Source of the DNA: JBAXAB01 sp037142735 | GTDB taxonomy: Bacteria; Patescibacteriota; Minisyncoccia; Phycocordibacterales; CAIZLB01 | Reading direction: 5' to 3' | Assembly: GCA_037142735.1 (NCBI GenBank) | Contig: JBAXAB010000004.1 | Location: 1-52,039 of the forward strand | DNA: 52,039 nt | Part shown: one piece after another, positions 16,459 to 25,464 of the stretch | How the letters are laid out: each line of letters begins with the position of its first letter | How positions within the stretch are numbered: position 1 is the stretch's first letter | Made by a program: the position numbers and the translations under genes | Notes under the pieces: model-generated | What the model was told of the DNA's origin: nothing | What the model saw: the letters and a program-made list of their open reading frames with translations, nothing else | The model's database searches: none

Positions 16459-17040
16459 ATGATCAAGAAAGGAATATTCGGTATATTGGCTTTAGCCTTA
16501 GTTCTCAGTGCCACTGTCGCATTTGCGGAAAATACAGGCAATGCAAGTAGCACACGCTCACTACAAAGACTGGAGAACAGAATCCAGACGAGAACTGAAA
16601 ATCGTGAGAATTCAAGCACTACACACTTAGATGCATCCTCAACTCACCCACTTCTCCGGGACAGAGAAAATAATGGCTCTACAACAAAAATGGTTGAGGC
16701 TAATTGCGCTAAAGCGGCGGTCACAGTCCGAAAAACTTCTCTTGTAGCTACCTATGCTACTTTTACAACCGCTCTGAACTCGGCTCTTTCAACTCGTGAA
16801 GATGCGGTAAAAGCCTCGTTTGATCAAACCACAAAGAGTGCCCGTGAAGACGCACGCAAAACTGCAAGATCAAACTACAAGAAATCTGTAAAAAGTGCCT
16901 ACGGAACATTACGATCAAGTGAAAAGTCTGCTCTGGTAACATACACAGCGAGTATCAAGGCTTGCGGTGGAAATAATGCAGAAGCAAGTTCAGAGTCTTC
17001 TGATGGATCTATCGACTCTTCGATTTCAACTAAAAAATAA
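16459..17040 (+). CDS. Secreted alanine/serine-rich helical protein
   Basis: I do not recognise a function. A signal peptide (1-23, ending ATVAFA) is followed by a polar Ser/Thr/Arg-rich segment, then a helical region at about 85-165 with repeated Ala, Lys and Arg (TREDAVKASFDQTTKSARED, SNYKKSVKSAYGTLRSSEKS). Two cysteines, in EANCAKA and IKACGG, frame that region. The tail is Ser-rich. It is likely exported to the cell surface or medium. It has its own promoter and a strong terminator, so it is a single-gene unit. Confidence 0.75.
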   Translation: MIKKGIFGILALALVLSATVAFAENTGNASSTRSLQRLENRIQTRTENRENSSTTHLDASSTHPLLRDRENNGSTTKMVEANCAKAAVTVRKTSLVATYATFTTALNSALSTREDAVKASFDQTTKSAREDARKTARSNYKKSVKSAYGTLRSSEKSALVTYTASIKACGGNNAEASSESSDGSIDSSISTKK

Positions 17041-17053
17041 CTTCTACTTTTTA

Positions 17054-17091
17054 GCAATAAAAAAACTCCTTCAAAGGAGTTTTTTTATTGC
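17054..17091. terminator. Bidirectional terminator
   Basis: Arms 17054-17070 and 17075-17091 pair perfectly around a short loop, with core ACTCCT/AGGAGT and A/T tracts. It separates the convergent genes ending at 17040 (plus) and 17097 (minus). Confidence 0.9.
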
Positions 17092-17096
17092 CTTAT

Positions 17097-18284
17097 CTAA
17101 TTAAAGTTTTTCTTTAACTTCAAAATATTTCTCTCAATAAAGTGGTAGGAAACCATAGCTAAAATTACAGTAATGACGAGTGTCGCACCGAATATAACTA
17201 TCAATTGGGTAGTTGAGGAGTATATTATTTGATAACCCCCTTGATAGAACATAGTAAGAACCAAGACCAATACAATCATGTGGTAGCAATAGAGACCGTA
17301 TGATATTCGCCCAAGATATACAAACATTTTTTGAATAGGGTGACGACCTGTAATAAAACTATCCCGAAGTCCCGCTAATCGTGCAATAATAAATGCGAAT
17401 AATACCGCAAAGATTAAAGGCTCGACAGAAATTAGAAGTTTTTTGAGCCACTCTATCTGAACATCGTAAATAGATGAACGGGACAAAATCAAGATGCACA
17501 AACTCGAATAATAAAGAAAAAAAGCCTTCGCATGACTGAGATTCCTTGCCCAGGTTGTCAGACGACTTTTTTCAAAGAAAAGCCATGCCACCCCACAACC
17601 AATTGCAATATCTGACATGACTGAAAATGTTGAGTATTTAACTGTATTGTAGTCATTCGCGTATACAAAACGATAGACAGTCGACACGATGATTACTCCG
17701 GTGAGGATAAGGGGTATGTATTTTTGTTTGATATTTTTTATTATAAGTGACCACAGCAGATAAAACTGTTCTTCTACTGAAATCGACCACAAGACTGCCA
17801 ATGTGACCGAAGGGGGTGTATTTAAAAACATATTAAAGTTACCAATAAAAAATACGTACCATGGATAATTATGAAGTCCTGAGAAAATATCAAATGGCAT
17901 CGAGTTCCCTACACCAATCAATTTAACAAAATATGGGAGAACACCGACCGCGATTATAAGTGTAAAAAAATACACAGGCCAAATTCGGAGCAGTCGGCGC
18001 ATGTAAAACTTTTTGATATTTATTTCTCCTTTCTTATTTTTTTCACTCATAAGTAAATATGTAATGAGAAATCCACTGAGCACAAAAAAGAACGTTACCC
18101 CCAAATCTCCATGGGCCAAAAAAACTTCCCGAAACTCATTCCACTTTGGAGAATTATTTTGATAACCAAAAAAGAGCGACGCGTGAGAAACAAATACCAA
18201 CATGAATGCCAAAAAACGAAGAATGTCCAGTGAAGGAAAATATGCATATTTCTGGTGAGTAAGAACCTTGGGTATCTCTGACAT
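17097..18284 (-). CDS. Acyltransferase 3 family (OafA/YrhL-like) membrane protein
   Basis: Transfers acyl groups, usually O-acetyl, to extracellular sugars or lipids. The 395-residue integral membrane protein has about ten spans. The first contains the conserved FVSHASLF (catalytic-type His), followed by GDLGVTFFFVLSGFLI, RRLLRIWPVYF and SVEEQFYLLW, all hallmarks of the family. The start MSEIPKV is chosen because an A/T -10-like sequence sits just upstream. It may decorate the surface glycan encoded further right. Confidence 0.88.
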   Translation of the reverse strand: MSEIPKVLTHQKYAYFPSLDILRFLAFMLVFVSHASLFFGYQNNSPKWNEFREVFLAHGDLGVTFFFVLSGFLITYLLMSEKNKKGEINIKKFYMRRLLRIWPVYFFTLIIAVGVLPYFVKLIGVGNSMPFDIFSGLHNYPWYVFFIGNFNMFLNTPPSVTLAVLWSISVEEQFYLLWSLIIKNIKQKYIPLILTGVIIVSTVYRFVYANDYNTVKYSTFSVMSDIAIGCGVAWLFFEKSRLTTWARNLSHAKAFFLYYSSLCILILSRSSIYDVQIEWLKKLLISVEPLIFAVLFAFIIARLAGLRDSFITGRHPIQKMFVYLGRISYGLYCYHMIVLVLVLTMFYQGGYQIIYSSTTQLIVIFGATLVITVILAMVSYHFIERNILKLKKNFN

Positions 18285-18419
18285 AGTGTATATATGCATT
18301 TCACATTTTTACTGAAATACATACAAAGTGTATCGCAAGGTAGGCCAAAAAGGAATTGTAGGTAGTAATTTGTCTAAAAACTGATAGACTAAACCCTATT
18401 ATATTAAAGCTCTGAGCCG

Positions 18420-19145
18420 ATGATTTCATTTATAATCCCGACCAAAAACGAAAAGAAGATTATTGCGACAACCCTAGAAAAAATCTTAAAATACACCGGT
18501 CCGAAAGAGATTATTGTTTCCGATGGAAACAGTACAGATGGAACAATCGAGATTATCAAAAAGTACACGGACAAAATGCTCATTTATTCTGGAAAAGAAA
18601 AGCGCCAAAATATTAGCCAAGGAAAAAATGACGGGGCAAAGATTGCTACTGGTGACTACTTGGTTTTCATGGATGCTGACACTTCAGTAGAAAATCCAGA
18701 CGCTTTCTTTACTAAAGCCATTTCGGAATTTAAAAAGGATCCCAAATTAGGAGCCCTGACGGTAAACATAAAAGTATTAAAAGAATTCGAAACTATCGGA
18801 GATAAAATTGTTTTCGGAATGATGAATTGGATGAACCGTTTTTACAATAATGTATGCGGCATTGGTGCTTCAACTGGTGAATTTCAAATGGTCAAACGAG
18901 ACATTTTTAACAAAGTTAACGGCTTCAACGAAGCATTTGCTGCGGGTGAAGATTACGATTTATTTCGTCGCATCTCAAAGCTGTACAGCACAAGAGCTGA
19001 TCCATCATTAACTTCTTATCACACAGGTAGACGTGCGCATGCAATTGGCTGGCCAAAGCTTCTTTCACAGTGGTTCATGAACTTCATCTACACTCTTTTC
19101 TTAAATAAGTCTGCTAGTTCCGAATGGGGTGGAGATATACGATAA
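18420..19145 (+). CDS. Family 2 glycosyltransferase
   Basis: A GT-A fold transferase of 241 residues. It has the nucleotide-binding start FIIPTKNEKKIIATTL, SDGNSTDGT, and the metal-binding MDADTS. Later GEDYDLFRR matches the acceptor-site ED motif. There is no strong membrane span, though the C-terminus (WFMNFIYTLFLN) could touch the membrane. A TATATT-like box lies 14 bases before the ATG. The sugar is not predictable. Confidence 0.88.
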   Translation: MISFIIPTKNEKKIIATTLEKILKYTGPKEIIVSDGNSTDGTIEIIKKYTDKMLIYSGKEKRQNISQGKNDGAKIATGDYLVFMDADTSVENPDAFFTKAISEFKKDPKLGALTVNIKVLKEFETIGDKIVFGMMNWMNRFYNNVCGIGASTGEFQMVKRDIFNKVNGFNEAFAAGEDYDLFRRISKLYSTRADPSLTSYHTGRRAHAIGWPKLLSQWFMNFIYTLFLNKSASSEWGGDIR

Positions 19146-19153
19146 AGATACTC

Positions 19154-21517
19154 TTATCTGTTGGCTAATTTTGAAAACTTCTTAGCAAGGAAGTACTGAA
19201 TGATAGCGTAGACTATAATAACGGATGACAGCACATACAGAGTGTGCGCTGAAAAATTTTTTATATTAAAAAAGTCTTTCACTATAAAAATATTCAAGAG
19301 CACAACAAGAAATATAGTTTCCAGAGTGGCCAACAATACAAACTGCCATCTTTGTAGAGCAGTGGTGAGACCGCTGTACACTCGAGGGGTAAAAATAAAG
19401 AAGAGAAATCCAAGAATAATAAAGCAGAGCAGCACGGTACTGGTTCCCACCTGTGCCTGTGGATAACGAACACCTATATCCATCACATCAATCCAGAAAG
19501 CGAAAATCACTACAACAGCCTGAAAGATGGCCGAAACAAAAGCAAATGGCAATACCCTTTTCAAAAAATCTTTTTTGGGTTTAAACACATGTTGATGAAC
19601 TGGTCGAATAATCCAATAGAAAATTAAAAATCCTGGGAACCCAACGGTGAAGTAATTTATAAATGTAATATTTAATGGCGTCAGTGGGAATGAATACCCG
19701 AATCCGGTTAACACCAAAAACAAGAGAAGCCCGATAAAAGCCTGATTAAAGAATATGCTGGCGCAAATTTCTATATTCTCAATAATATTCTCTGCTAACA
19801 CCACACCACCTGGTAAATCCAAAAAATTATTCTTAGTTAAAATCATTGAGGCAACCTGTCTGGTAGCCTGCGCCCCATCAAACATGGCAATACCGAGGTC
19901 AGCTTTTTTAATAGCCAAAGCATCGTTCGCACCATCTCCGATCATGGCGGTGAAACCAACCGTCTTTAAAGCTTCGATAATTCTTTCTTTTTGATCTGGT
20001 TTAATTCTGGCAAAAATTGAGTACTGTGAGATTTTTTCTGTAAAATCTTCTTTACTCCACTTTTCTAATTCATCCCCATTTACATATTTATCTGTATTCT
20101 GAATACCTGCTGCCATAGCTACTGATCGTACTGTGTCCGCACTATCACCTGATATGACCCGAATGGCCACTCCTCGACTTTGAAAAAACTGAATTGCTTC
20201 CTGTATACCCTCTCTTAAATCATTCTTGATGACACACAAAGCAATAATTTCTAGCTGGGTTGTTTTCAAATCATTGGGAATTTTATCAGCATTGTATCCA
20301 GCAAAACAAACCAGTCTTTTTCCACTATTTAATTCTTTATCAATTAAGTCTTTTAACCAAACCTTTTCTTCTGGGAGAGAGCAATGAGACAACAGCACAT
20401 CTGGAGCGCCTGCAATAATAACGTAATTCTGATCACCCTTCTTTGTTAAAACTGCCCCAAATTGTCTGGCTGATGAAAATGATATATTGTCGGAAACAAT
20501 AGATGGGGGTTGGCCTGTTATATTATCCTTAAGAACCATCATAGTTTGGGAGGTATCTCCGCTACCTTCAAGATACGTACTGATAGCAAAATCAGAAAAT
20601 CCTTCTTGGAGCCCCTTCGCTTGATGGATTGATTCTAGGGACAAATTGTTATCAGTTAACGTCCCTGTCTTATCAATGCATAAGTTTCTGATTCTTCCGA
20701 CTTTTTCTACAGCATTAATTTCCTGGACCAATACCCCTCTCTTATGCAAATGGGCAGCGCCATAAGAAAATAACAAAGTAATAATGACAACCATTCCTTG
20801 TGGTAAGAGAGCGCTAGTCAGCGCGCCGACGTTTTGAATAATCTGAATGGTCGGCGCGCCAATCAAAAATCCACGTATAACCACAAAAGCAATTATCCCC
20901 AACAAACCATAGCCTGTATACTTAATAATCGTATTGATTGAGCGTTGAATTGGACTGATACTTGGCGCATACTTTTTAATCGTCTTCGTCATCTCGGCTA
21001 TCTTACTTTCAGTAAAAACTTTCTCAGCTATCATGACACCCAAGCCCGATGTAACAATACTTCCAGCTGAAATCTCTTCACCAATATTGCGTGAAATAGA
21101 CACAGATTCACCAGTAATCAAAGCCTCGTTTACTTCAAAACCTTTTGATGACTTCAATCGACCATCACAAGGTATTTGATCCCCAGATTTTAATTTTACA
21201 GTATCACCTACCAACACATTTTCAGCCAACACTATTGATTCGGTACCATCCGCTGAAACTCTAATCACCCGAAGAGCTGTCTGGAGTTGAAGTTTTTCTA
21301 AAGCAAGCCATGAGCGAATTTCTTGAGCTATACCGATCAGCATATTTAAAACCGTAATGACTCCAAGAAAAATTCCCTCGCGAGCACTACCAAACACTAT
21401 AAGCAATGCCACCACCGCGAAAATTATCCCGTTAATAAGAAGGAACGCATTTCGAAAAACTATTGTGGCAATAGCAGATATTTTTAGTCTTATTGATTCT
21501 GAGATTGGTCGGGGCAC
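19154..21517 (-). CDS. P-type cation-transporting ATPase
   Basis: An ion pump of 787 residues. It has the TGES actuator motif (135-138), phosphorylation site DKTGTLT (282-288), GDGANDALAIKKAD hinge and about ten membrane spans. Membrane helix 4 reads ALLPQGMVV (PQGM at 239-242) where calcium pumps have PEGL, so the ion is uncertain. CtpE-like Ca or other divalent-cation pumps are closest by feel. The start is GTG, supported by TATAAT (21532-21527) ending 9 bases upstream, so the usual N-terminal cation-ATPase segment is largely missing. No ion-specific regulator is nearby. Confidence 0.88.
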   Translation of the reverse strand: MPRPISESIRLKISAIATIVFRNAFLLINGIIFAVVALLIVFGSAREGIFLGVITVLNMLIGIAQEIRSWLALEKLQLQTALRVIRVSADGTESIVLAENVLVGDTVKLKSGDQIPCDGRLKSSKGFEVNEALITGESVSISRNIGEEISAGSIVTSGLGVMIAEKVFTESKIAEMTKTIKKYAPSISPIQRSINTIIKYTGYGLLGIIAFVVIRGFLIGAPTIQIIQNVGALTSALLPQGMVVIITLLFSYGAAHLHKRGVLVQEINAVEKVGRIRNLCIDKTGTLTDNNLSLESIHQAKGLQEGFSDFAISTYLEGSGDTSQTMMVLKDNITGQPPSIVSDNISFSSARQFGAVLTKKGDQNYVIIAGAPDVLLSHCSLPEEKVWLKDLIDKELNSGKRLVCFAGYNADKIPNDLKTTQLEIIALCVIKNDLREGIQEAIQFFQSRGVAIRVISGDSADTVRSVAMAAGIQNTDKYVNGDELEKWSKEDFTEKISQYSIFARIKPDQKERIIEALKTVGFTAMIGDGANDALAIKKADLGIAMFDGAQATRQVASMILTKNNFLDLPGGVVLAENIIENIEICASIFFNQAFIGLLLFLVLTGFGYSFPLTPLNITFINYFTVGFPGFLIFYWIIRPVHQHVFKPKKDFLKRVLPFAFVSAIFQAVVVIFAFWIDVMDIGVRYPQAQVGTSTVLLCFIILGFLFFIFTPRVYSGLTTALQRWQFVLLATLETIFLVVLLNIFIVKDFFNIKNFSAHTLYVLSSVIIVYAIIQYFLAKKFSKLANR

Positions 21518-21540
21518 AATTTTTTTATTATAATATGGTT

Positions 21541-22473
21541 TTACTTTAAAAAAGTACTGAGGCCGTCAACAAGTGATGTGGTGGCTTCAAATTTCAAAAA
21601 CTTACGAGCTTTTGAAACATCTGCGAGACTTACTTTTATATCTCCAACCCGTGTCGGTCCGTATGTTGGTTTTATTTTCTTGTTCATCACCTCGCATATA
21701 GTTAACCATAGCCTTTTAATAGTAGTGGGCTTGCCGGTCGCAATATTAAAAACTTCATGCTTTTTATTCTTATCCATTTTTATTTCAGAGGCCAAGCGTA
21801 ACGCCCTCGCCACATCTTTTACATAAATAAAATCCCTCACTGTGTCTCCTTTGCCATTAATAACAGGCTGCTGATTTGAATATGCCTTATCCATAAAAGA
21901 TCTAACAACCGCCGAATAATCTCCTGCGGGAAACTGCCTTGGCCCATAGACGTTAAAAAATCTCATAGCCACGCTTTCGATCTCGAAAGCGGAAGAATAC
22001 AGCTTGCCATATTCTTCTATTTGTATTTTATGCAAAGCATAGGGCGAAAGTGCCGATGTCGGATGATCCTCGCGTATGACTTTAGATTTTGGCTTGCCAT
22101 ACACTGATGCAGAGGAAGCACTTACTACTCTTTTTGCCTTAGCATGTATAGCAGCCATGTACACTTTATGTCCGCCGCTTACATTGACGTCGTAGGCTAC
22201 CGCCGGATGGTTAAAACTTTGAGGCACCGAAACAAAACCGGCTAAATGAACTATGATGTCTCCTTCTTTAAAAACACTTGCGAGAAGCTTTTCATCTCGG
22301 ATGTCACCATTTATAAATTCAATGCGGTGTATTACATGTTGTAGGTTCTCCTTGAAATTTGGGCGTAGATTATCTATGACAACAACTTCATACCCATGGT
22401 TCAAAAATTCATCGACTGTGTGCGACCCTATGAATCCCGCTCCGCCGGTAATTACAACTCGCTTCTTAGTCAT
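21541..22473 (-). CDS. NAD-dependent sugar-nucleotide epimerase/dehydratase
   Basis: An extended short-chain dehydrogenase of 310 residues, probably a UDP-glucose/GlcNAc 4-epimerase relative that makes sugar donors for glycans. It has the GGAGFIGSH cofactor motif, a Ser-rich segment SASSASVYG, and the catalytic YALHK (Tyr-x3-Lys). The ATG directly follows the secA stop (TAAATG), so the two are coupled. The product could feed the glycan island that begins beyond secA. Confidence 0.88.
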   Translation of the reverse strand: MTKKRVVITGGAGFIGSHTVDEFLNHGYEVVVIDNLRPNFKENLQHVIHRIEFINGDIRDEKLLASVFKEGDIIVHLAGFVSVPQSFNHPAVAYDVNVSGGHKVYMAAIHAKAKRVVSASSASVYGKPKSKVIREDHPTSALSPYALHKIQIEEYGKLYSSAFEIESVAMRFFNVYGPRQFPAGDYSAVVRSFMDKAYSNQQPVINGKGDTVRDFIYVKDVARALRLASEIKMDKNKKHEVFNIATGKPTTIKRLWLTICEVMNKKIKPTYGPTRVGDIKVSLADVSKARKFLKFEATTSLVDGLSTFLK

Positions 22474-25023
22474 TTAGTTTGATGCTCCGTGGCACTTTTT
22501 ATATTTTTTCCCGCTTCCACATGGACACAAGTCATTACGTCCTACCTTTTCTCCCTTTTGATTTTTCATAGCTGGGGCAGCCGCTTTTGCGGTAGAGATG
22601 TTTCCTGAGATTTCACCAGTGACAGAATTGTATGAATTTGCATCCGGCTTTAATTCGATAGTTCGAACGTTTTCGCCAACACCCACCTCTGCTGTCACAT
22701 TTTCGAGAGACCTAATCACTTCAGAATCCACAGCTATTTCCATTTGTTTAAACAATCTCAAACCCTCTCTCTTGTATTCAACTAATGGATCACGCTGACC
22801 GTACGCACGTAGGCCAACACTTGATCTCATATAATCCATAATTTCCAAGTGATCCACCCAGAATAAATCTACTGATTGCAGGATCACTCCTCGGACAGTA
22901 TTAATGAACGCGCTTTCCCCCATCAGATTTCTTTTTTCCTGAATCTTGTGTCGAGCTTCGAGTGGAGCGTGCTCTACCAATCTTTCAAATTCCTCTGAAA
23001 CGATCGACGTGTCCCCTGTAAGTACCCGTCTTCGTCTTTCATAGACACGCTTTCTCTGTTGATTAAGCACATCATCGTATTCAAGAACATGTCGTCTAGA
23101 ATCAAAATGGATTCCTTCGATACGTGATTGTGCACTTTCAAGTGAGCGCGATACGATTCTATTTGTAATCGGTTCATCTTCTGCAATACCTAAACGGCCC
23201 ATCATTTTTTTGATAGTATCGCTGGCAAATACTCGCATAAGGTTGTCATCGAATGAAACATAAAATTGACTCGCTCCGGGATCACCCTGTCGGCCTGATC
23301 GTCCTCTTAACTGGTTATCGATGCGTCGTGCTTCGTGACGCTCTGTTCCTAATACAAATAATCCACCAAGAGATTTTACCTCTTCGTATTGCTCTTTGGT
23401 TGCAGGAACGCCTCCTAATTTAATATCGACTCCGCGACCTGCCATGTTGGTCGCAATTGTCACAGAACCCTTTCTTCCTGCCTGAGCGACAATTTCCCCT
23501 TCCTTTTCAGCAAATTCTGGTTTCGCATTTAAGACTGTATGAGGAATACCTGCTTTTTTTAAATATTCTGCCAATAATTCATTTTTTTCTATCGACGCAG
23601 TACCCACCAGAACTGGTTGCCCTTTCGCATTCAATTCTTTGATCGTGCGGGCAATGGCTTTAAATTTTCCTTGTTCATTCTGGAAAATCAAATCTCCATG
23701 GTCAATACGAGATATTTTACGATGAGTCGGAACTTCGATCACATCAATACCATACACTTTTAAAAATTCTTCGGAACTTGTCATTGCAGTTCCTGTCATA
23801 CCTGCCAATTTTGGATACAATCGGAAATAGTTTTGATAAGTAATAGAAGCATAGGCACGAGTTTCTTGGTTGATTTTCACACCTTCCTTTGCCTCGATTG
23901 CTTGGTGTAGACCCTCGCTCCAACGTCGTCCAGGCTGTAATCGTCCAGTTGATGGGTCAACGATGATGACTTGATTATCCTTCACAACGTATTCAACATC
24001 CTTTATATAAAGCGCTTTGGCCTTTACTGCGTTTTCCAAATGGTGCACAAATTTAATACCTCCTTCACTGTAAATATTTCCCATACCCAATTCTTTTTCC
24101 GCCAAGTCGATTCCAGCCGTTGTAAGCGCGATGCTTCGGAATTTTTCATCTAATGTATAGTGTTCATCTTTTGACATTCTTCGCGCAATTTTTGAAAAAG
24201 TATTATAGAAGTCATCAGAATCGGCAAATGGAATAGCAATAATCAAAGGAGTACGGGACTCGTCAATTAAAATCGAGTCAACTTCATCGACGATTGCATA
24301 ATAAAAATCTCGCTGACGTAGACCTTGCGTATTTTTCTCCAAATTGTCTCTCAAGTAGTCAAACCCGAACTGACTGTTTGTTCCATAAGTTACGTCCGCC
24401 GCATATGCATCCCTTCTGTCGCATGGTTTTAAAAATTCATACTTGACCTTGAAAGATCCGGCGTCATTTGTTTCTATTTCAAATTTTTCTTTATCAACAT
24501 GTGTTGGATCAAATAGAAAAGAAGAGTCATCATTTACCACACCAACAGTTAATCCAAGGAAAGAATAAATTTCACTCATCCACACTGCGTCACGTCGCGC
24601 CAAATAATCGTTCACTGTAATGACGTGCACACCACGTTGAGACAGCGCATTCAAATAAACCGCCAAGGTCGCCATCAAAGTTTTTCCTTCTCCGGTTTTC
24701 ATTTCTGCAATATTTCCATCATGGAGAATCATTCCTCCAATCAATTGCACATCATAGTGGCGTTGATTGCGCACACGATGTGAAGTTTCCCGGACCACTG
24801 CGAATGCTTCAGGCAAAACAGCAGACAAAGCCTCTTGCAAAGTTTTCCCCTGCGATTCTAAATGAGCAATTTTTTCCCTTAATTCAGGTGTTTTTGCCTT
24901 TAATTCCTCATTTGTAAGCAGTTTTAAATGTTCCTCTAAACCATTGATTTCCTCAACATTTTTCTTGTATTTCTTGATAAATCGGGACGAATGCGTACCT
25001 ATAATCTTTGATATGATCGACAT
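22474..25023 (-). CDS. secA: Protein translocase ATPase SecA
   Basis: The motor that pushes secretory proteins through SecYEG. The 849-residue form has Walker A (MKTGEGKTLMA), DEVDSILIDE, GRGVDIKLGG and RQGDPGASQFYVSFDD. Its C-terminal zinc tail has the metal-binding CPCGSGKKYKKCHG pattern that contacts SecB or ribosomes. The start MSIISKIIG follows TATAGT (25038-25033) by 9 bases, the same spacing as obgE. A 15-residue longer reading would cover the promoter. Confidence 0.97.
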   Translation of the reverse strand: MSIISKIIGTHSSRFIKKYKKNVEEINGLEEHLKLLTNEELKAKTPELREKIAHLESQGKTLQEALSAVLPEAFAVVRETSHRVRNQRHYDVQLIGGMILHDGNIAEMKTGEGKTLMATLAVYLNALSQRGVHVITVNDYLARRDAVWMSEIYSFLGLTVGVVNDDSSFLFDPTHVDKEKFEIETNDAGSFKVKYEFLKPCDRRDAYAADVTYGTNSQFGFDYLRDNLEKNTQGLRQRDFYYAIVDEVDSILIDESRTPLIIAIPFADSDDFYNTFSKIARRMSKDEHYTLDEKFRSIALTTAGIDLAEKELGMGNIYSEGGIKFVHHLENAVKAKALYIKDVEYVVKDNQVIIVDPSTGRLQPGRRWSEGLHQAIEAKEGVKINQETRAYASITYQNYFRLYPKLAGMTGTAMTSSEEFLKVYGIDVIEVPTHRKISRIDHGDLIFQNEQGKFKAIARTIKELNAKGQPVLVGTASIEKNELLAEYLKKAGIPHTVLNAKPEFAEKEGEIVAQAGRKGSVTIATNMAGRGVDIKLGGVPATKEQYEEVKSLGGLFVLGTERHEARRIDNQLRGRSGRQGDPGASQFYVSFDDNLMRVFASDTIKKMMGRLGIAEDEPITNRIVSRSLESAQSRIEGIHFDSRRHVLEYDDVLNQQRKRVYERRRRVLTGDTSIVSEEFERLVEHAPLEARHKIQEKRNLMGESAFINTVRGVILQSVDLFWVDHLEIMDYMRSSVGLRAYGQRDPLVEYKREGLRLFKQMEIAVDSEVIRSLENVTAEVGVGENVRTIELKPDANSYNSVTGEISGNISTAKAAAPAMKNQKGEKVGRNDLCPCGSGKKYKKCHGASN

Positions 25024-25056
25024 AGTGTGACTACTATACCATAGAGGGGTTAAACA

Positions 25057-25086
25057 CAAAAACACCACAGTTAAGTGGTGTTTTTG
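25057..25086 (-). terminator. Terminator of the lysine-rich gene
   Basis: CAAAAACACCAC (25057-25068) pairs with GTGGTGTTTTTG (25075-25086). It lies between the small gene and secA. Confidence 0.85.
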
Positions 25087-25109
25087 TTAAGTGAGAAGAA
25101 AATAATTAA

Positions 25110-25199
25110 TTATTTTCTCTTTCCTTTCTTTGAAGCTTTCTTCTTCTTAGCTGCTGGCTTTCGCTTTGCAACTTTCTTAGCCTTCTTTTTTGCTGCCAT
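25110..25199 (-). CDS. 29-residue lysine-rich basic protein
   Basis: A small ORF with ATG at 25199 and TAA at 25110. Of its 29 residues, most are Lys, Ala or Arg, beginning MAAKKKAKK and ending SKKGKRK, like the tails of histone H1 or chlamydial Hc1. It would bind nucleic acid, ribosomes or polyphosphate. It has its own flanking terminators and a promoter region of about 200 bases. The coding case rests on the clean framed unit and composition. It could be an RNA gene or a chance ORF. Confidence 0.65.
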   Translation of the reverse strand: MAAKKKAKKVAKRKPAAKKKKASKKGKRK

Positions 25200-25464
25200 G
25201 ATATTTTTTGTAAATTAAAAGATCTCTTAATTCGCGTTTCCGTGCTGATCGACTTTAATTACAAAATAAATTTTTTGTGTACCAGACGAAAACTCGTAAT
25301 GTAATTATCGTTCATAATGATGTTGACCGCAATGTTTTCTGACAACATTATGTGGATAAGTGTTAACGATTATTATTTCTGATTTTTTGCGAATTAAAAA
25401 TAAAAAAAATATCTCTACATTTTTTGCAGAGATATTTTTTTGTTAGAAAAAATTTTTACTTTTT
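25200..25464 (-). other. Regulatory spacer with terminator and DnaA-box-like sequence
   Basis: From right to left this holds a terminator for the O-antigen-ligase gene (arms 25403-25416 and 25428-25441), then A+T-rich DNA with a perfect TTATCCACA on the minus strand (25359-25351), and the leader of the lysine-rich gene. Several short partial repeats of ACATTATG and CATTATGA occur at 25310-25350. No further ORF is supportable. Confidence 0.5.

Noticed and set aside
16459..17040. Phage or repeat-protein origin of the Ala/Ser-rich secreted protein
   Set aside because: No phage genes or sequence repeats at DNA level nearby; it has an ordinary signal peptide, promoter and terminator.
25351..25359. 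DnaA-box-like TTATCCACA sequences (also at 10823, 40652, within prfA near 629 and near 19450)
   Set aside because: Five exact matches are more than chance would give, but they are scattered over 50 kb, three lie in genes, and there is no cluster, dnaA gene or clear unwinding element, so I do not call an origin.
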